10,058 bases of DNA from JBBSQE01 sp038258095 (GCA_038258095.1 JBBSQE010000118.1:1-10058), one strand, 5' to 3'; positions 1 through 6,647 are shown, numbered from the stretch's first letter. Notes: generated by a model not told the origin, from the letters alone. A program made the numbers and translations.

Positions 1-689
1 CAGTGCGCCGCGAACACCAGCGACAGCAGCGCCGCGACGCTCACCAGGACGAGCGGGTCGGTCCAGGAGAAGTCCTCCAGCCGCGTCCCGAGATAGACCG
101 CGAGGGCAGTGATCGGCAGGTACCCGACAGCGGTCGTCCAGGCGAACCTCCAGGGCGGGACGCGGGCGGCGCCGGCGGCGTAGGAGACCAGGCTGAACGG
201 CAGCAGGGGGACGAGGCGGATGCTGAGAAGAAGAGTGATTCCCCCTCGTTCCACGGTCCTCTCGGCTCGCTCGAAGCGCTCGCGGCCGACCAGCCGGTCG
301 AGCAGGGGGCGGGCGGCGCCGCGGCCGATCAAGTAGGCGGCCAGGCCGTTCAGGAGCCATCCGAAGAGGACGAGCGGAAGGCCGAGCCAGAACCCGTAGG
401 CGAACCCCGCCGCCGCGTCGACGATCTCCGCGGGGTAGAAGAGGATCGCGTGCATGAGGCAGAGCGCGATGACGATCGGCGGCCCGGCAACGCCCAGGTC
501 ATCGATGCGGCGCCGGACCTCCTCGGTATCGCCGTGGAGGGCCGCGCTCAGCGTCTCCCGCAGTGGGTCCACCACGAGGACCAGGACGACCATCGCGGCG
601 AACGCGCCGAGGGTGAGGAGGATGCCGAGCCAGGGAAAGCCTGAGCCGGACGGCGAGGCTGGTGGGGGTGTCTCGTCGTCCGGAGCCAT
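1..689 (-). CDS. TVP38/TMEM64 (VTT domain) membrane protein, 3' end outside window
   Basis: An open frame runs from an ATG at 689 to the left edge: 229 codons and no stop, so the C-terminus is missing. Translation gives a short Pro/Ser-rich cytoplasmic tail (residues 1-19), a first membrane helix (about 20-41), and then the VTT core. This has a helix around 69-86, the segment PAEIVDAAAGFAYGFW (86-101), a helix around 102-122, the AYLIGRG stretch (118-124), and the family hallmark RLVPLLPFSLVSYAAGA (158-174), followed by further helices. This order is typical of the TVP38/TMEM64 branch of the DedA superfamily, which are inner-membrane proteins. Several superfamily members are implicated in lipid scrambling or undecaprenyl-phosphate recycling, but the substrate here is unknown. 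The start is supported by a -10 box six bases upstream. The gene lies 34 bp after the lipoprotein gene on the same strand but appears to have its own promoter. Family assignment is firm; function is inference. Confidence 0.9.
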   Translation of the reverse strand, partial: MAPDDETPPPASPSGSGFPWLGILLTLGAFAAMVVLVLVVDPLRETLSAALHGDTEEVRRRIDDLGVAGPPIVIALCLMHAILFYPAEIVDAAAGFAYGFWLGLPLVLFGWLLNGLAAYLIGRGAARPLLDRLVGRERFERAERTVERGGITLLLSIRLVPLLPFSLVSYAAGAARVPPWRFAWTTAVGYLPITALAVYLGTRLEDFSWTDPLVLVSVAALLSLVFAAH

Positions 690-695
690 CACGCC

Positions 696-701
696 ACGCT
701 A
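696..701 (-). promoter_or_regulatory. -10 box of the VTT membrane protein gene (leaderless type)
   Basis: Read on the minus strand, the sequence is TAGCGT, then GGCGTG, then the ATG at 689. A TANNNT hexamer exactly six bases before the start codon would place transcription initiation on the A of the ATG, giving a leaderless mRNA. No convincing -35 hexamer is visible. The assignment rests on the same arrangement recurring before other minus-strand genes here. Confidence 0.5.
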
Positions 702-723
702 CTCGCGCAGCCCGGCGGGCCGA

Positions 724-1224
724 TTACGGCTTCCTGCCGGCGATGTGCAGCTCGAAGGCCTGGATCTGGTGCTGGCCGAGGTGGCCGGGGTAGACCGGCC
801 CGGCGGCGCTGACACTCGTGCCCAGTGGCGGCAGCCGGTTCGGCCGCAGGTCCTTCGAGATGTCGATGATGCTCAGCCCGGGCGCCGTGATGCTGTCGGT
901 GCTCGCGAGGATGAAGTGGGCATCGCCGTCTCCGTCGGGATCGACGGCCTCGATGTAGATGATTCGGCCCGAAGCGGTGCTGCAGTTGGAGAGCTCCGGG
1001 GGGCAGTGCGACGGTGGGGCATCGGCCGTGACCTCGGCCCGCGGCCGGGGCGCGTCAGCCTGGCCGGGGTTGGCCGGGCGGGTGGGGTGTGAGGACGGGC
1101 GGGTGGGAGCCGAGGACTGGCCGGCGGGAGCCGAGGACGGCGCATCCGAGCCTCCGCAGGCGCTCAGCGCGAGCCCGCACGCCGCGAGCGCCGAGATCGG
1201 AATACACCGAACCCGGCGCAGCAC
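724..1224 (-). CDS. secreted lipoprotein with Pro/Ser-rich linker, unknown function
   Basis: This 166-residue protein starts with GTG, on the base immediately after the stop codon of the upstream esterase, so the two are almost certainly co-transcribed and translationally coupled. Residues 1-23 form a lipoprotein signal: arginines at 3, 4 and 6, a hydrophobic stretch, and the lipobox LSAC with the acylated Cys at 23. Residues 24-70 are a Gly/Ser/Pro/Ala-rich linker of the kind that holds a domain away from the membrane. The globular part (about 71-166) carries a Cys pair (74 and 81) that could form a disulphide. It also has an acidic DPDGDGD stretch (95-101) resembling a calcium-binding loop, and ends in a beta-rich segment. 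The family is not recognised. The short beta-rich C-terminal domain could be an OB-like fold, but that is speculation. Export and lipidation are well supported; function is unknown. Confidence 0.85.
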   Translation of the reverse strand: MLRRVRCIPISALAACGLALSACGGSDAPSSAPAGQSSAPTRPSSHPTRPANPGQADAPRPRAEVTADAPPSHCPPELSNCSTASGRIIYIEAVDPDGDGDAHFILASTDSITAPGLSIIDISKDLRPNRLPPLGTSVSAAGPVYPGHLGQHQIQAFELHIAGRKP

Positions 1225-2418
1225 TCAGCGACGCCGGCAGGGCCTTGCGGGCAACTTCCGCGTGAACGGAAGGCTTGCCCGGAGGGTGCATCGCCGGGTG
1301 TGGATGACGACTGTGCCGGTCCCGTGGCCAGACAGGGTCCTGCCGCTTCGCCTGAAGATCTCGACTCCCTCCGGCGGGCGCGTGAAGTAGTAGCCCAGAT
1401 CCCACATCCGGCCGCGTTGCGAGGACGTTTCGAAGCTCCACTTGCGCGGGTGCTGGACGGCGGGCCGGAACAGCCCGCGCCTGATCGCGGTCTTCAGATC
1501 GGTCCGCCAATAGGGCCAGTCGTGGGTGCCGAGGTGGGTCGTGTAGGTGACGTCTGATCCGGCGGCCTTCAGGTTCTCGACGAGCTTGTCGTTCTGGAGC
1601 TTCAGTCCCGCCTCGAGCACTCCGCTGACCGGGCTCTTCGAAGGCCCGACCGCCGGGTCGGGGACGCCGTTGCCGCTGAACACGTACATCCGCGTGTGGG
1701 CGAGGTTGCCGGCGAGGTTGACCGGGTTGTGGGCCTCGGCATAGAAGCCGTCGCTCGGCCCGAAGAGCTGGCTGTAGGGGTTTCCCCCGACGTAGGGAAA
1801 GAGGGTGACGCTCTCGGGCGCCTGTACGTCGGCGAAGGCGGACAGCGGGACTGCGGTCCCGAAGTAGCCGGGGTTCTGCGTGGCGGTGAGAAGTGTGCCG
1901 TAGCCGCCCATCGAGAAACCCGCGATCGCGTGCCAGCGGCGCGCCCTGCGGATCTTGTACCGGTGTTGGATCCGGGGGATCAGGGACTCGCGGATGTAGC
2001 GCTCCCAGGACGGGTCCCCGCGCTTGCCGTCGTTCCACCAATCGAGGTAGAAGCCGAGGGCGCCGTCGGGCATGACGACGATCGCATTCAGGCCCTTCGC
2101 GGTCTCGAGGATGTCGCCCTCCTGCGGGTTCGCCCACGAGTCCCAGCGCTCGCCGGCGCCGTGGAGGAGCAGGAGCAGCGGATAGGCCTTCCTCGGGTTG
2201 TAGCCGTCGGGGAGGAGGACGTTGGCCTGGAGCCTCCCCGGGTGTGGGCTCGCGTCGATCGCGGGATCCTGCGCGGGGAACTTCTGAGTGGCCGGATCGA
2301 CGAACTTGCTCGGGACCTGGATGGTCACGATCCGCTGCGTCGCGCCGGCGCCGACGGGCAGCGCAAGCGCCAGCATGAACAGCAACAGTGTGCCCCGCAG
2401 GACTCTCCCCGGCCTCAT
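1225..2418 (-). CDS. secreted antigen 85/esterase D-type alpha/beta hydrolase
   Basis: A 397-residue protein of the esterase D/antigen 85 family (PF00756 type). Residues 1-26 form a Sec signal peptide: MRPGRVLRG, a Leu/Ala-rich core, and likely cleavage after AGA. The domain contains the LLLLLHGAGERWDSW strand and oxyanion region (about 81-95) and the nucleophile elbow GFSMGG with Ser169. VLEAGLKLQN contains Glu269, and GTHDWPYW contains His299. Glu269 and His299 align with the Glu and His of the antigen 85 Ser-Glu-His triad, so the catalytic set looks complete. About 75 residues follow the hydrolase core and end in a basic tail. It is likely an extracellular or envelope carboxylesterase or acyltransferase; the substrate cannot be told. 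An upstream in-frame TTG at 2460 would add 14 residues, but the ATG at 2418 sits at the signal-peptide n-region and has a -10 box just before it. It is first in an operon with the lipoprotein gene. Confidence 0.9.
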   Translation of the reverse strand: MRPGRVLRGTLLLFMLALALPVGAGATQRIVTIQVPSKFVDPATQKFPAQDPAIDASPHPGRLQANVLLPDGYNPRKAYPLLLLLHGAGERWDSWANPQEGDILETAKGLNAIVVMPDGALGFYLDWWNDGKRGDPSWERYIRESLIPRIQHRYKIRRARRWHAIAGFSMGGYGTLLTATQNPGYFGTAVPLSAFADVQAPESVTLFPYVGGNPYSQLFGPSDGFYAEAHNPVNLAGNLAHTRMYVFSGNGVPDPAVGPSKSPVSGVLEAGLKLQNDKLVENLKAAGSDVTYTTHLGTHDWPYWRTDLKTAIRRGLFRPAVQHPRKWSFETSSQRGRMWDLGYYFTRPPEGVEIFRRSGRTLSGHGTGTVVIHTRRCTLRASLPFTRKLPARPCRRR

Positions 2419-2428
2419 CGAAGTCCGA

Positions 2429-2434
2429 ACCCTA
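2429..2434 (-). promoter_or_regulatory. -10 box of the esterase-lipoprotein operon
   Basis: The minus-strand reading is TAGGGT followed by ten bases and the ATG at 2418. Initiation six to seven bases after the hexamer would give a leader of only about four bases. A TTGCGA hexamer lies upstream at 20-bp spacing, longer than ideal. The string GATAGGGTT also precedes the SRPBCC gene, which supports a shared promoter type. Confidence 0.42.
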
Positions 2435-2701
2435 TCGACGCAGCCGCCCACACGTCGCAACAGAGCACACTTAACGAAGGTTTAGGAGGCCGTTGCTACG
2501 GTGGCCCGCAGAGGATGCCGATAGGAGCCGCAGGGTTGTCGCTCCATCGCCTCGATCCACTCCCCGGGGGGAGACTTCACCCCGGTCAACGCTTCTTCTC
2601 ACGCATAGCCGTGTTCACGAACCCGAATCCTTGACTGCACCCACTCCCACAACCGACCGACCGCCCTCGGCTCCCTGCCCCGGCTCACGGACCTCTGAGC
2701 G
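2435..2701 (+). other. divergent intergenic region with long leader of the transporter gene
   Basis: This stretch separates the minus-strand esterase from the plus-strand transporter. On the plus strand it contains the extended -10 candidate TTGCTACGGT (2493-2502), followed by about 190 bases before the transporter ATG. Visible structure includes a GGAGC/GCTCC stem around 2524-2544 and a GGGG-to-CCCC pairing around 2566-2583. A 39-codon frame from ATG 2515 to a TGA ending at 2634 could be a leader peptide. I compared it by eye with M-box, ydaO/c-di-AMP, TPP, cobalamin and FMN signatures and recognised none. Confidence 0.4.
2493..2502 (+). promoter_or_regulatory. candidate extended -10 promoter for the transporter gene
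   Basis: TTGCTACGGT matches an extended -10 (TGC followed by TANNNT). It closely resembles TTGCTAAGGT, the second promoter of the DEAD-box helicase gene. The -35 is poor: a TTAACG lies at 20-bp spacing. If real, transcription begins near 2509 and gives a leader of about 190 nt. Confidence 0.35.
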
Positions 2702-3577
2702 ATGACGGTCGGTGTCCAGATCGGAATCGGCCTGGCCCTGATCGCTGCTGCGATGACCAACGCTGCGTCGCTACTCAAGCACCGCGGCTGCCAGGGCTGC
2801 CACGAGGTCAACCTCCGCCAGCCCGTCCAGACGGCGAAGTCCCTCGCAAGGTCGAAGTGGTTCGCGGCCGGGTGGATGCTGGCGGCGCTCGGCTGGTTCA
2901 CCCACATTGCCGCACTCTCCCTCGCCCCGATCTCGCTCGTCCAGGCGGTTCTGGCCGGCGGCGCCGTCTTCCTCGCCGTGATGGCCCAGCGGATCTTCGG
3001 CCACGAGGTGACCGGGCGCCAGTGGGTCGGCCTGGCGGTCGGCGGAGCCGGCCTCGTGCTCCTCGTCGTCACCGTTCCCAGGCTGCAGGGCAATCACTCG
3101 GAGTTCTCCCTCGGCGCGATGCTCGGTTTCGAGGGCGGTCTCGTCGCCCTCGCCGGGGGCCTCACCTGGGGCCTCAAGTCGGATTCGGTCGCCGAGCATC
3201 GTGGCGGCGTCCTCCTCGCCGCCACCGCGGGCATCCTCTTCGCACTCGGCGGCATTGCGATCAAGGGCCTCACCGGAGCGGGAGGCACCACCGCCGCCGT
3301 TCTCGCTCCGTGGCTCGTGATGACGCTGATGGCCGGCATCCTCGCCCAGTTCGCCGCCGCGGCCGCCCTTCAGCGCGGCGAGCCCGTCGAGGTCATCGGC
3401 CTGATGGGCCTGGTCGCCAACGCGACCCAGATCGCCGGCGGAGTCCTCGTGTTCGGCGACCCGCTCTCACCGAGCCCGGCGGGCATCGTCCTCCAGGTGC
3501 TCGCTTTCTGCATGGTCTGCGGCTCGGCGCTGCTCCTGCCGGTCCGCGGCCGCGAGCCGCTGCCGCTCGGCGTCTGA
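2702..3577 (+). CDS. DMT-superfamily membrane transporter, NIPA/EamA-like
   Basis: A 291-residue polytopic membrane protein with about nine hydrophobic segments: roughly 4-24, 53-73, 76-97, 106-125, 137-157, 168-189, 197-223, 230-251 and 259-281. Length, Gly/Ala-rich helices and the LSLAPISLVQAVLAGGAVF segment (72-90) fit the drug/metabolite transporter superfamily, especially its NIPA-like branch. NIPA-like proteins are linked to Mg2+ transport in eukaryotes; the bacterial substrates are mostly untested. The first loop carries CQGCH (30-34), an unusual Cys/His cluster. There is no clear Shine-Dalgarno sequence before the ATG, but the first membrane segment begins almost at once, so a later start is unlikely. 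It stands alone, divergent from the esterase and convergent with the SRPBCC gene. Membrane transporter is firm; magnesium is only a possibility. Confidence 0.85.
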   Translation: MTVGVQIGIGLALIAAAMTNAASLLKHRGCQGCHEVNLRQPVQTAKSLARSKWFAAGWMLAALGWFTHIAALSLAPISLVQAVLAGGAVFLAVMAQRIFGHEVTGRQWVGLAVGGAGLVLLVVTVPRLQGNHSEFSLGAMLGFEGGLVALAGGLTWGLKSDSVAEHRGGVLLAATAGILFALGGIAIKGLTGAGGTTAAVLAPWLVMTLMAGILAQFAAAAALQRGEPVEVIGLMGLVANATQIAGGVLVFGDPLSPSPAGIVLQVLAFCMVCGSALLLPVRGREPLPLGV

Positions 3578-3604
3578 GCTTCGTTTCCAGCGGTCGATTG
3601 CAAG

Positions 3605-3618
3605 CACCTCACGAGGTG
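3605..3618. repeat. small hairpin after the transporter gene
   Basis: CACCT, loop CACG, then AGGTG forms a five-base-pair stem 27 bases after the transporter stop codon. It is short and has no T-tract, so it is at most part of a weak terminator. Confidence 0.35.
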
Positions 3619-3636
3619 GGCCGAGCCCTGAGCGCA

Positions 3637-3687
3637 TGACCGACGTACGATTCACCATGACAGTCATGGCGAACGTTACGTCGGTCA
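3637..3687. repeat. 51-bp near-perfect palindrome between convergent genes
   Basis: The two 25-base arms are centred on a single A at 3662. The outer 11 bases (TGACCGACGTA at 3637-3647 and its complement at 3677-3687) match perfectly. The inner CCATGAC-A-GTCATGG (3655-3669) is also perfect, and TTC/GAA pairs in between. Only four of 25 positions fail to pair. The element is clearly less GC-rich than its surroundings. It lies between the stops of the transporter (plus) and SRPBCC gene (minus), so a bidirectional terminator is the simplest reading. However, the lack of T-tracts and the two-level dyad also fit a protein-binding site or the remnant of a small mobile element. Confidence 0.8.
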
Positions 3688-3739
3688 GCGTGGGGGCCGT
3701 TCGCCCGAGCCGCCGGGCCGCCGCGCGGGAGCCATTCGC

Positions 3740-3760
3740 CCGCCCCTTTGAGGCCGGCGG
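3740..3760 (-). terminator. hairpin directly after the SRPBCC stop codon
   Basis: CCGCC (3740-3744) pairs with GGCGG (3756-3760), and an inner CC pairs with GG around the loop TTTGA, leaving a two-base bulge. The stem abuts the stop codon of the minus-strand SRPBCC gene. There is no T-tract, as is common for actinobacterial terminators. Confidence 0.4.
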
Positions 3761-4210
3761 TCAGGTTGATTCGGCGCGTTGCTTCAGGCCCTCGGCGGAG
3801 TCCTTGGTCAGGAACTCCTTGACCTTGCCCTCGATCGGGCCGCGGAGGAGCATGCCGAGCATCCGGCCCGGATCGCCCTCGATCGCGTAGGTCGCACGGG
3901 TGCGGTCACCGTCGAGCGCCTCGAGCTTCCAGCTCCCGATGAACCACTTCATGTCGCCCTTCTCCTGCTCCCAGGACATCCCGTTCGGCTCGTCGAAGGC
4001 GAAGCGAAAGCGCGTCTTCACCTGCTTGACCTTGGCGTCTGAGACGATCTCGACGACCTCGGCCCGGCCCCGCGAGTCCTCCTCGAGCACGTCACAGGAG
4101 ATCATCGACTGCTGCCACTCGGGCGTCGACGGAAGGTCGGCGACGATCGCGTAGCAGCGGGCTTGTGGGGCATCGATCTCGACGGTGCGAGTGGCGGTGA
4201 GCTTTCCCAT
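3761..4210 (-). CDS. SRPBCC (START-like, polyketide cyclase/dehydrase type) protein
   Basis: A 149-residue cytoplasmic protein without signal peptide or membrane segment. It opens with TRTVEIDAPQARCYAIVADL (8-27), the standard first strand and helix of SRPBCC/polyketide_cyc2 proteins, followed by the PEWQQSM turn. Long beta strands rich in charged residues follow (VVEIVSDAKV, TRFRFAFDE, MKWFIGSWKLEAL, TRATYAIEGD). The long C-terminal helix is typical of the fold (MLGMLLRGPIEGKVKEFLTKDSAEGLKQRAE). Such proteins form a hydrophobic pocket that binds lipids, polyketides or other small ligands, and no ligand can be inferred here. The ATG start is supported by a -10 box six bases upstream. It lies 74 bp downstream of recD2 on the same strand, but probably has its own promoter, so a functional tie to recD2 should not be assumed. 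Confidence 0.85.
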   Translation of the reverse strand: MGKLTATRTVEIDAPQARCYAIVADLPSTPEWQQSMISCDVLEEDSRGRAEVVEIVSDAKVKQVKTRFRFAFDEPNGMSWEQEKGDMKWFIGSWKLEALDGDRTRATYAIEGDPGRMLGMLLRGPIEGKVKEFLTKDSAEGLKQRAEST

Positions 4211-4216
4211 ACGCCA

Positions 4217-4222
4217 ACCCTA
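4217..4222 (-). promoter_or_regulatory. -10 box of the SRPBCC gene (leaderless type)
   Basis: The minus strand reads TAGGGT, TGGCGT, then ATG. The six-base spacing places initiation on the start codon, and no Shine-Dalgarno sequence is present. The nine-base string GATAGGGTT is shared with the esterase promoter. No -35 was recognised. Confidence 0.5.
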
Positions 4223-4231
4223 TCCGAGGCC

Positions 4232-4284
4232 CGGCCGGCTCGCCGAGGTCCGGTGCCCGGCCGGCTCGCCACGGCCGGCTCGCC
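4232..4284. repeat. three copies of a 13-bp repeat between recD2 and the SRPBCC gene
   Basis: CGGCCGGCTCGCC occurs at 4232-4244, 4258-4270 and 4272-4284. Each copy contains the self-complementary CGGCCG/GCCGGC core, so copies can pair with one another. The last copy abuts the stop codon of recD2. They could act as a terminator-like structure for recD2 or have arisen by slippage duplication. Confidence 0.7.
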
Positions 4285-6426
4285 TCAGAACATCTCTCCC
4301 GGCCGCTCGGCCGGAACGCGCAGCCGTTCGGCGAGGAACGAGTGGCGGGCGCCGGCGTCGTCGCGCCGCACGGCGAGCTCGAGCGCCGGCTTCTCCCCGA
4401 CCAGGACGCAGGTCTGCCTGGCGCGGGTGATCGCCGTGTAGATCAGCGGCCGGGAGAGGATCCGCGCATGGGAGCGGTGGCAGACGCAGACGACGACGGG
4501 GACCTCGCAGCCCTGGGACTTGTGGACCGAGATCGCGTAAGCGAGTCGAAGGGCGTCGGCTTCGTCGTAGGGGACGACGATCGTCTGGCCGTCATCCGTC
4601 TCGATGATCGCCGCCTCCTCGTCCGGCTCGTCGTCCACGAGGAAGCAGATCGAGCCGTTCATCAGGCCCAGCTCGTGGGAGTTGCGGGTCTGGATCAGCC
4701 GGTCGCCCAGGCGGAAGCGCTCGTTCAACGCCGGGCGCCCGTCCGGATTGAGCTTGGCCTGGAGGCGCTCGTTCAGCGCGTCGATTCCGACCGCCGTCTT
4801 GTACATCGGCGCCAGGACCTGGACATCGCGGACCGGGTCGAGCCCGAGGCCATCGGCGACGCGCTCGGACACCATCTCGACCACGGCGTCGAGGGCCCGC
4901 TCGGCCGTGCGCCGCTCGACGAAGAAGAAGTCGTGCTCCTGGCCCGGCGCGGGCTCGAGGTGGGGGAGCCGCCCCTGGTTCACCTCGTGGGCTGCGGTCG
5001 TGATCATTGACTGTGCGGCCTGGCGGAAGATCCGGGTCAGGCGGGTCACGGGCGCGATCTGAGAGGCGATCAGGTCCGCGAACGGCTTGCCGGCACCGAC
5101 CGGGGGGAGCTGATCGGCGTCCCCGACCCAGACGACGTGGGTCGACTCGGCAATGCCGCCGAGGAGGACTTCGGCGAGGCGCAGGTTCAGCATCGAGGCC
5201 TCGTCGACGATCACGAGGTCGGCCGGGAGCGGATGGCCTGCGTTGTGCTTCGGCTCGCCGGCGATGTTCCACTCGAGGAGGCGGTGGATGGTCGCGGCGC
5301 TGTGGCCCGTCGCGTCCTCCATGCGCCGGGCCGCTCGGCCGGTCGGCGCGCAGAGCGCCACGCGCAGGTTGGCCTCCTTCACCTCGGCGACGATCGCCCG
5401 CAAGCAGACCGTCTTGCCGACGCCGGGGCCCCCGGTGAGGATCGACAGTCGCGAGGCGAAGGCGCCGCGGACGGCATCCCACTGTTCCTCCGTGAGGCTG
5501 TCCTTCGGCTCGGTTCCGGGATCGTGCTCGAGGGTCGGGAGAGCGGCCGCCCTCTGCGCGAGCGTCCGCGCCACGTCGAGCTCCGAGTCATGCGTGACGC
5601 GCCGGTAGATCCGGTCGCCTTCAGAGACGACGCCGAATGAGTCGACGAGCACGGCGGGATCTGGCTGGAGCTCGAGCAGCGTGGCGGTTCGCCTCGTCAG
5701 CTCGGGCAGGGGTAGGTGCGGGTGGCCCTGGCGCTCGGCCTCCTGGATCGCGAAGACCGCGGCGGCCTGGGCCCGGCGGTCGGACTCGCGGGGGACATCG
5801 GCCGCCAGAGCGATCAGGTCGGCCCGCCGGAAGCCGACGCCGTCGATCTCGGTCAGCGAGTAGGGGTCCTCATGGAGGACGCGCATGGCGTCGGGGCCGT
5901 GGCGCGCGTGGAGGCGGGCCGCCAGGTGGGCGAGTCCGTGGGGCGCGAGCTGGACGTGGAGGTCGCGGACGGCGCGGGTTGCGTTCCAGGACTCGGCGGC
6001 GGCGGCGGCCTGGCGCGGGCTCAGGCCGCGGAGGCCGGAGAATGTGCCGGCTGGATCGGCGGCGATCACCTCGAGGACGCTCGAGCCGTGGGCGTCGATG
6101 AGCTGCTCGGCTCGGGCGGGGCCGATGTGGCGCAGCGTCGTCAGGTACGCGAGCTGGCCCTCCCTCCCGACGGGGTCGAGGGGAAGCGCCCCCGTTGCCT
6201 TGAGCTGCACCCCGTGCTTTGGATGGGTCTGCCATTCGGCGCTCACCTGGGCGCGATCGCCGACGCCGAGATGGGCGACCGGCCCAACCATGATCACCTC
6301 CTCGCCGGAGTCCGAATCGAGGACCTCCAGCACCGCGTAGCCGTCGTCGGGCGCGGTGAAGATCACATGGCGCACCTCGACTTGGCCGTTGAAGGGCCCA
6401 GTGGGTATGAGGACGTCGAGAGGCAC
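4285..6426 (-). CDS. recD2: RecD2 (RecD-like) superfamily 1 DNA helicase
   Basis: A 713-residue protein, near full length for RecD2. The N-terminal region (about 1-85) is the OB-like domain, and 85-210 holds helix-hairpin-helix-like repeats (LRHIGPARAEQLI, EIDGVGFRRADLIA). The helicase core follows: LTEEQWDAV (311-319), Walker A GGPGVGKT (332-339), motif Ia CAPTGRAARRM (359-369), Walker B VIVDEASML (405-413) and motif III VWVGDADQLPPVGAG (432-446). Motif IV is RIFRQAAQSMI (465-475). The C-terminal motifs are LAYAISVHKSQGCEVP (628-643) and LIYTAITRARQ (661-671). RecD2 is a 5'-3' ATP-dependent helicase acting without RecBC in DNA repair and replication-fork maintenance. All key motifs are intact. 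The start is GTG; a -10 box six bases upstream supports it, and there is no Shine-Dalgarno sequence. Confidence 0.95.
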   Translation of the reverse strand: MPLDVLIPTGPFNGQVEVRHVIFTAPDDGYAVLEVLDSDSGEEVIMVGPVAHLGVGDRAQVSAEWQTHPKHGVQLKATGALPLDPVGREGQLAYLTTLRHIGPARAEQLIDAHGSSVLEVIAADPAGTFSGLRGLSPRQAAAAAESWNATRAVRDLHVQLAPHGLAHLAARLHARHGPDAMRVLHEDPYSLTEIDGVGFRRADLIALAADVPRESDRRAQAAAVFAIQEAERQGHPHLPLPELTRRTATLLELQPDPAVLVDSFGVVSEGDRIYRRVTHDSELDVARTLAQRAAALPTLEHDPGTEPKDSLTEEQWDAVRGAFASRLSILTGGPGVGKTVCLRAIVAEVKEANLRVALCAPTGRAARRMEDATGHSAATIHRLLEWNIAGEPKHNAGHPLPADLVIVDEASMLNLRLAEVLLGGIAESTHVVWVGDADQLPPVGAGKPFADLIASQIAPVTRLTRIFRQAAQSMITTAAHEVNQGRLPHLEPAPGQEHDFFFVERRTAERALDAVVEMVSERVADGLGLDPVRDVQVLAPMYKTAVGIDALNERLQAKLNPDGRPALNERFRLGDRLIQTRNSHELGLMNGSICFLVDDEPDEEAAIIETDDGQTIVVPYDEADALRLAYAISVHKSQGCEVPVVVCVCHRSHARILSRPLIYTAITRARQTCVLVGEKPALELAVRRDDAGARHSFLAERLRVPAERPGEMF

Positions 6427-6432
6427 GCTACG

Positions 6433-6438
6433 AGGCTA
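6433..6438 (-). promoter_or_regulatory. -10 box of recD2 (leaderless type)
   Basis: The minus strand reads TAGCCT, CGTAGC, then the GTG start at 6426. It has the same six-base spacing as the boxes of the SRPBCC and VTT protein genes. No clear -35 element was seen. Confidence 0.45.
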
Positions 6439-6572
6439 GGGGGCGGGCCAGATGGCGATCGGAAGGCGCCGTGGCCGCAGTTTGCGGCCTTCTCTTGGCC
6501 GCTTGATCGGGGTCGGGTCAGGAGGCATCGATCCACCGTATCCGGGGAGGTGAAACGACTTTGTGCGCGAGT

Positions 6573-6601
6573 GTGACAAATGCGTCCCGAATCCGTAAAA
6601 T
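6573..6601 (+). promoter_or_regulatory. promoter P1 of the DEAD-box helicase operon
   Basis: GTGACA (6573-6578), a 17-bp spacer, then TAAAAT (6596-6601): five of six matches to each sigma-70 consensus hexamer with ideal spacing. Predicted initiation is near 6608, giving a leader of about 183 nt before the ATG. Confidence 0.6.
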
Positions 6602-6647
6602 CCCTGGAAATCCGCATATCACCTGTAAGTGGACGACAGCATGTCCC

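Noticed and set aside
3..644. Long plus-strand frame opposite the VTT membrane protein
   Set aside because: Its translation is Arg/Glu/Gly-rich low-complexity, typical of a GC-rich antisense shadow, while the minus strand gives a clear membrane-protein family match.
2419..2460. TTG at 2460 as the esterase start
   Set aside because: It would place 14 extra residues before the signal peptide and would run through the probable -10 box at 2429-2434; the ATG at 2418 fits better.
2503..2701. A known riboswitch (M-box, c-di-AMP, TPP, cobalamin, FMN) before the transporter
   Set aside because: None of the conserved core strings I know for these classes is present; only generic stem-loops are visible.
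3636..3890. Plus-strand frame starting inside the 51-bp palindrome
   Set aside because: It runs antisense into the SRPBCC gene, has no ribosome site and its start lies within the inverted repeat.
4342..6576. Several long plus-strand frames opposite recD2
   Set aside because: They are antisense shadows produced by GC-rich codons; recD2 on the minus strand has every helicase motif.
6591..6613. ATCC repeated three times at 9-10 base spacing across the P1 -10 region
   Set aside because: Four-base words are too short to claim an operator without comparison to relatives.
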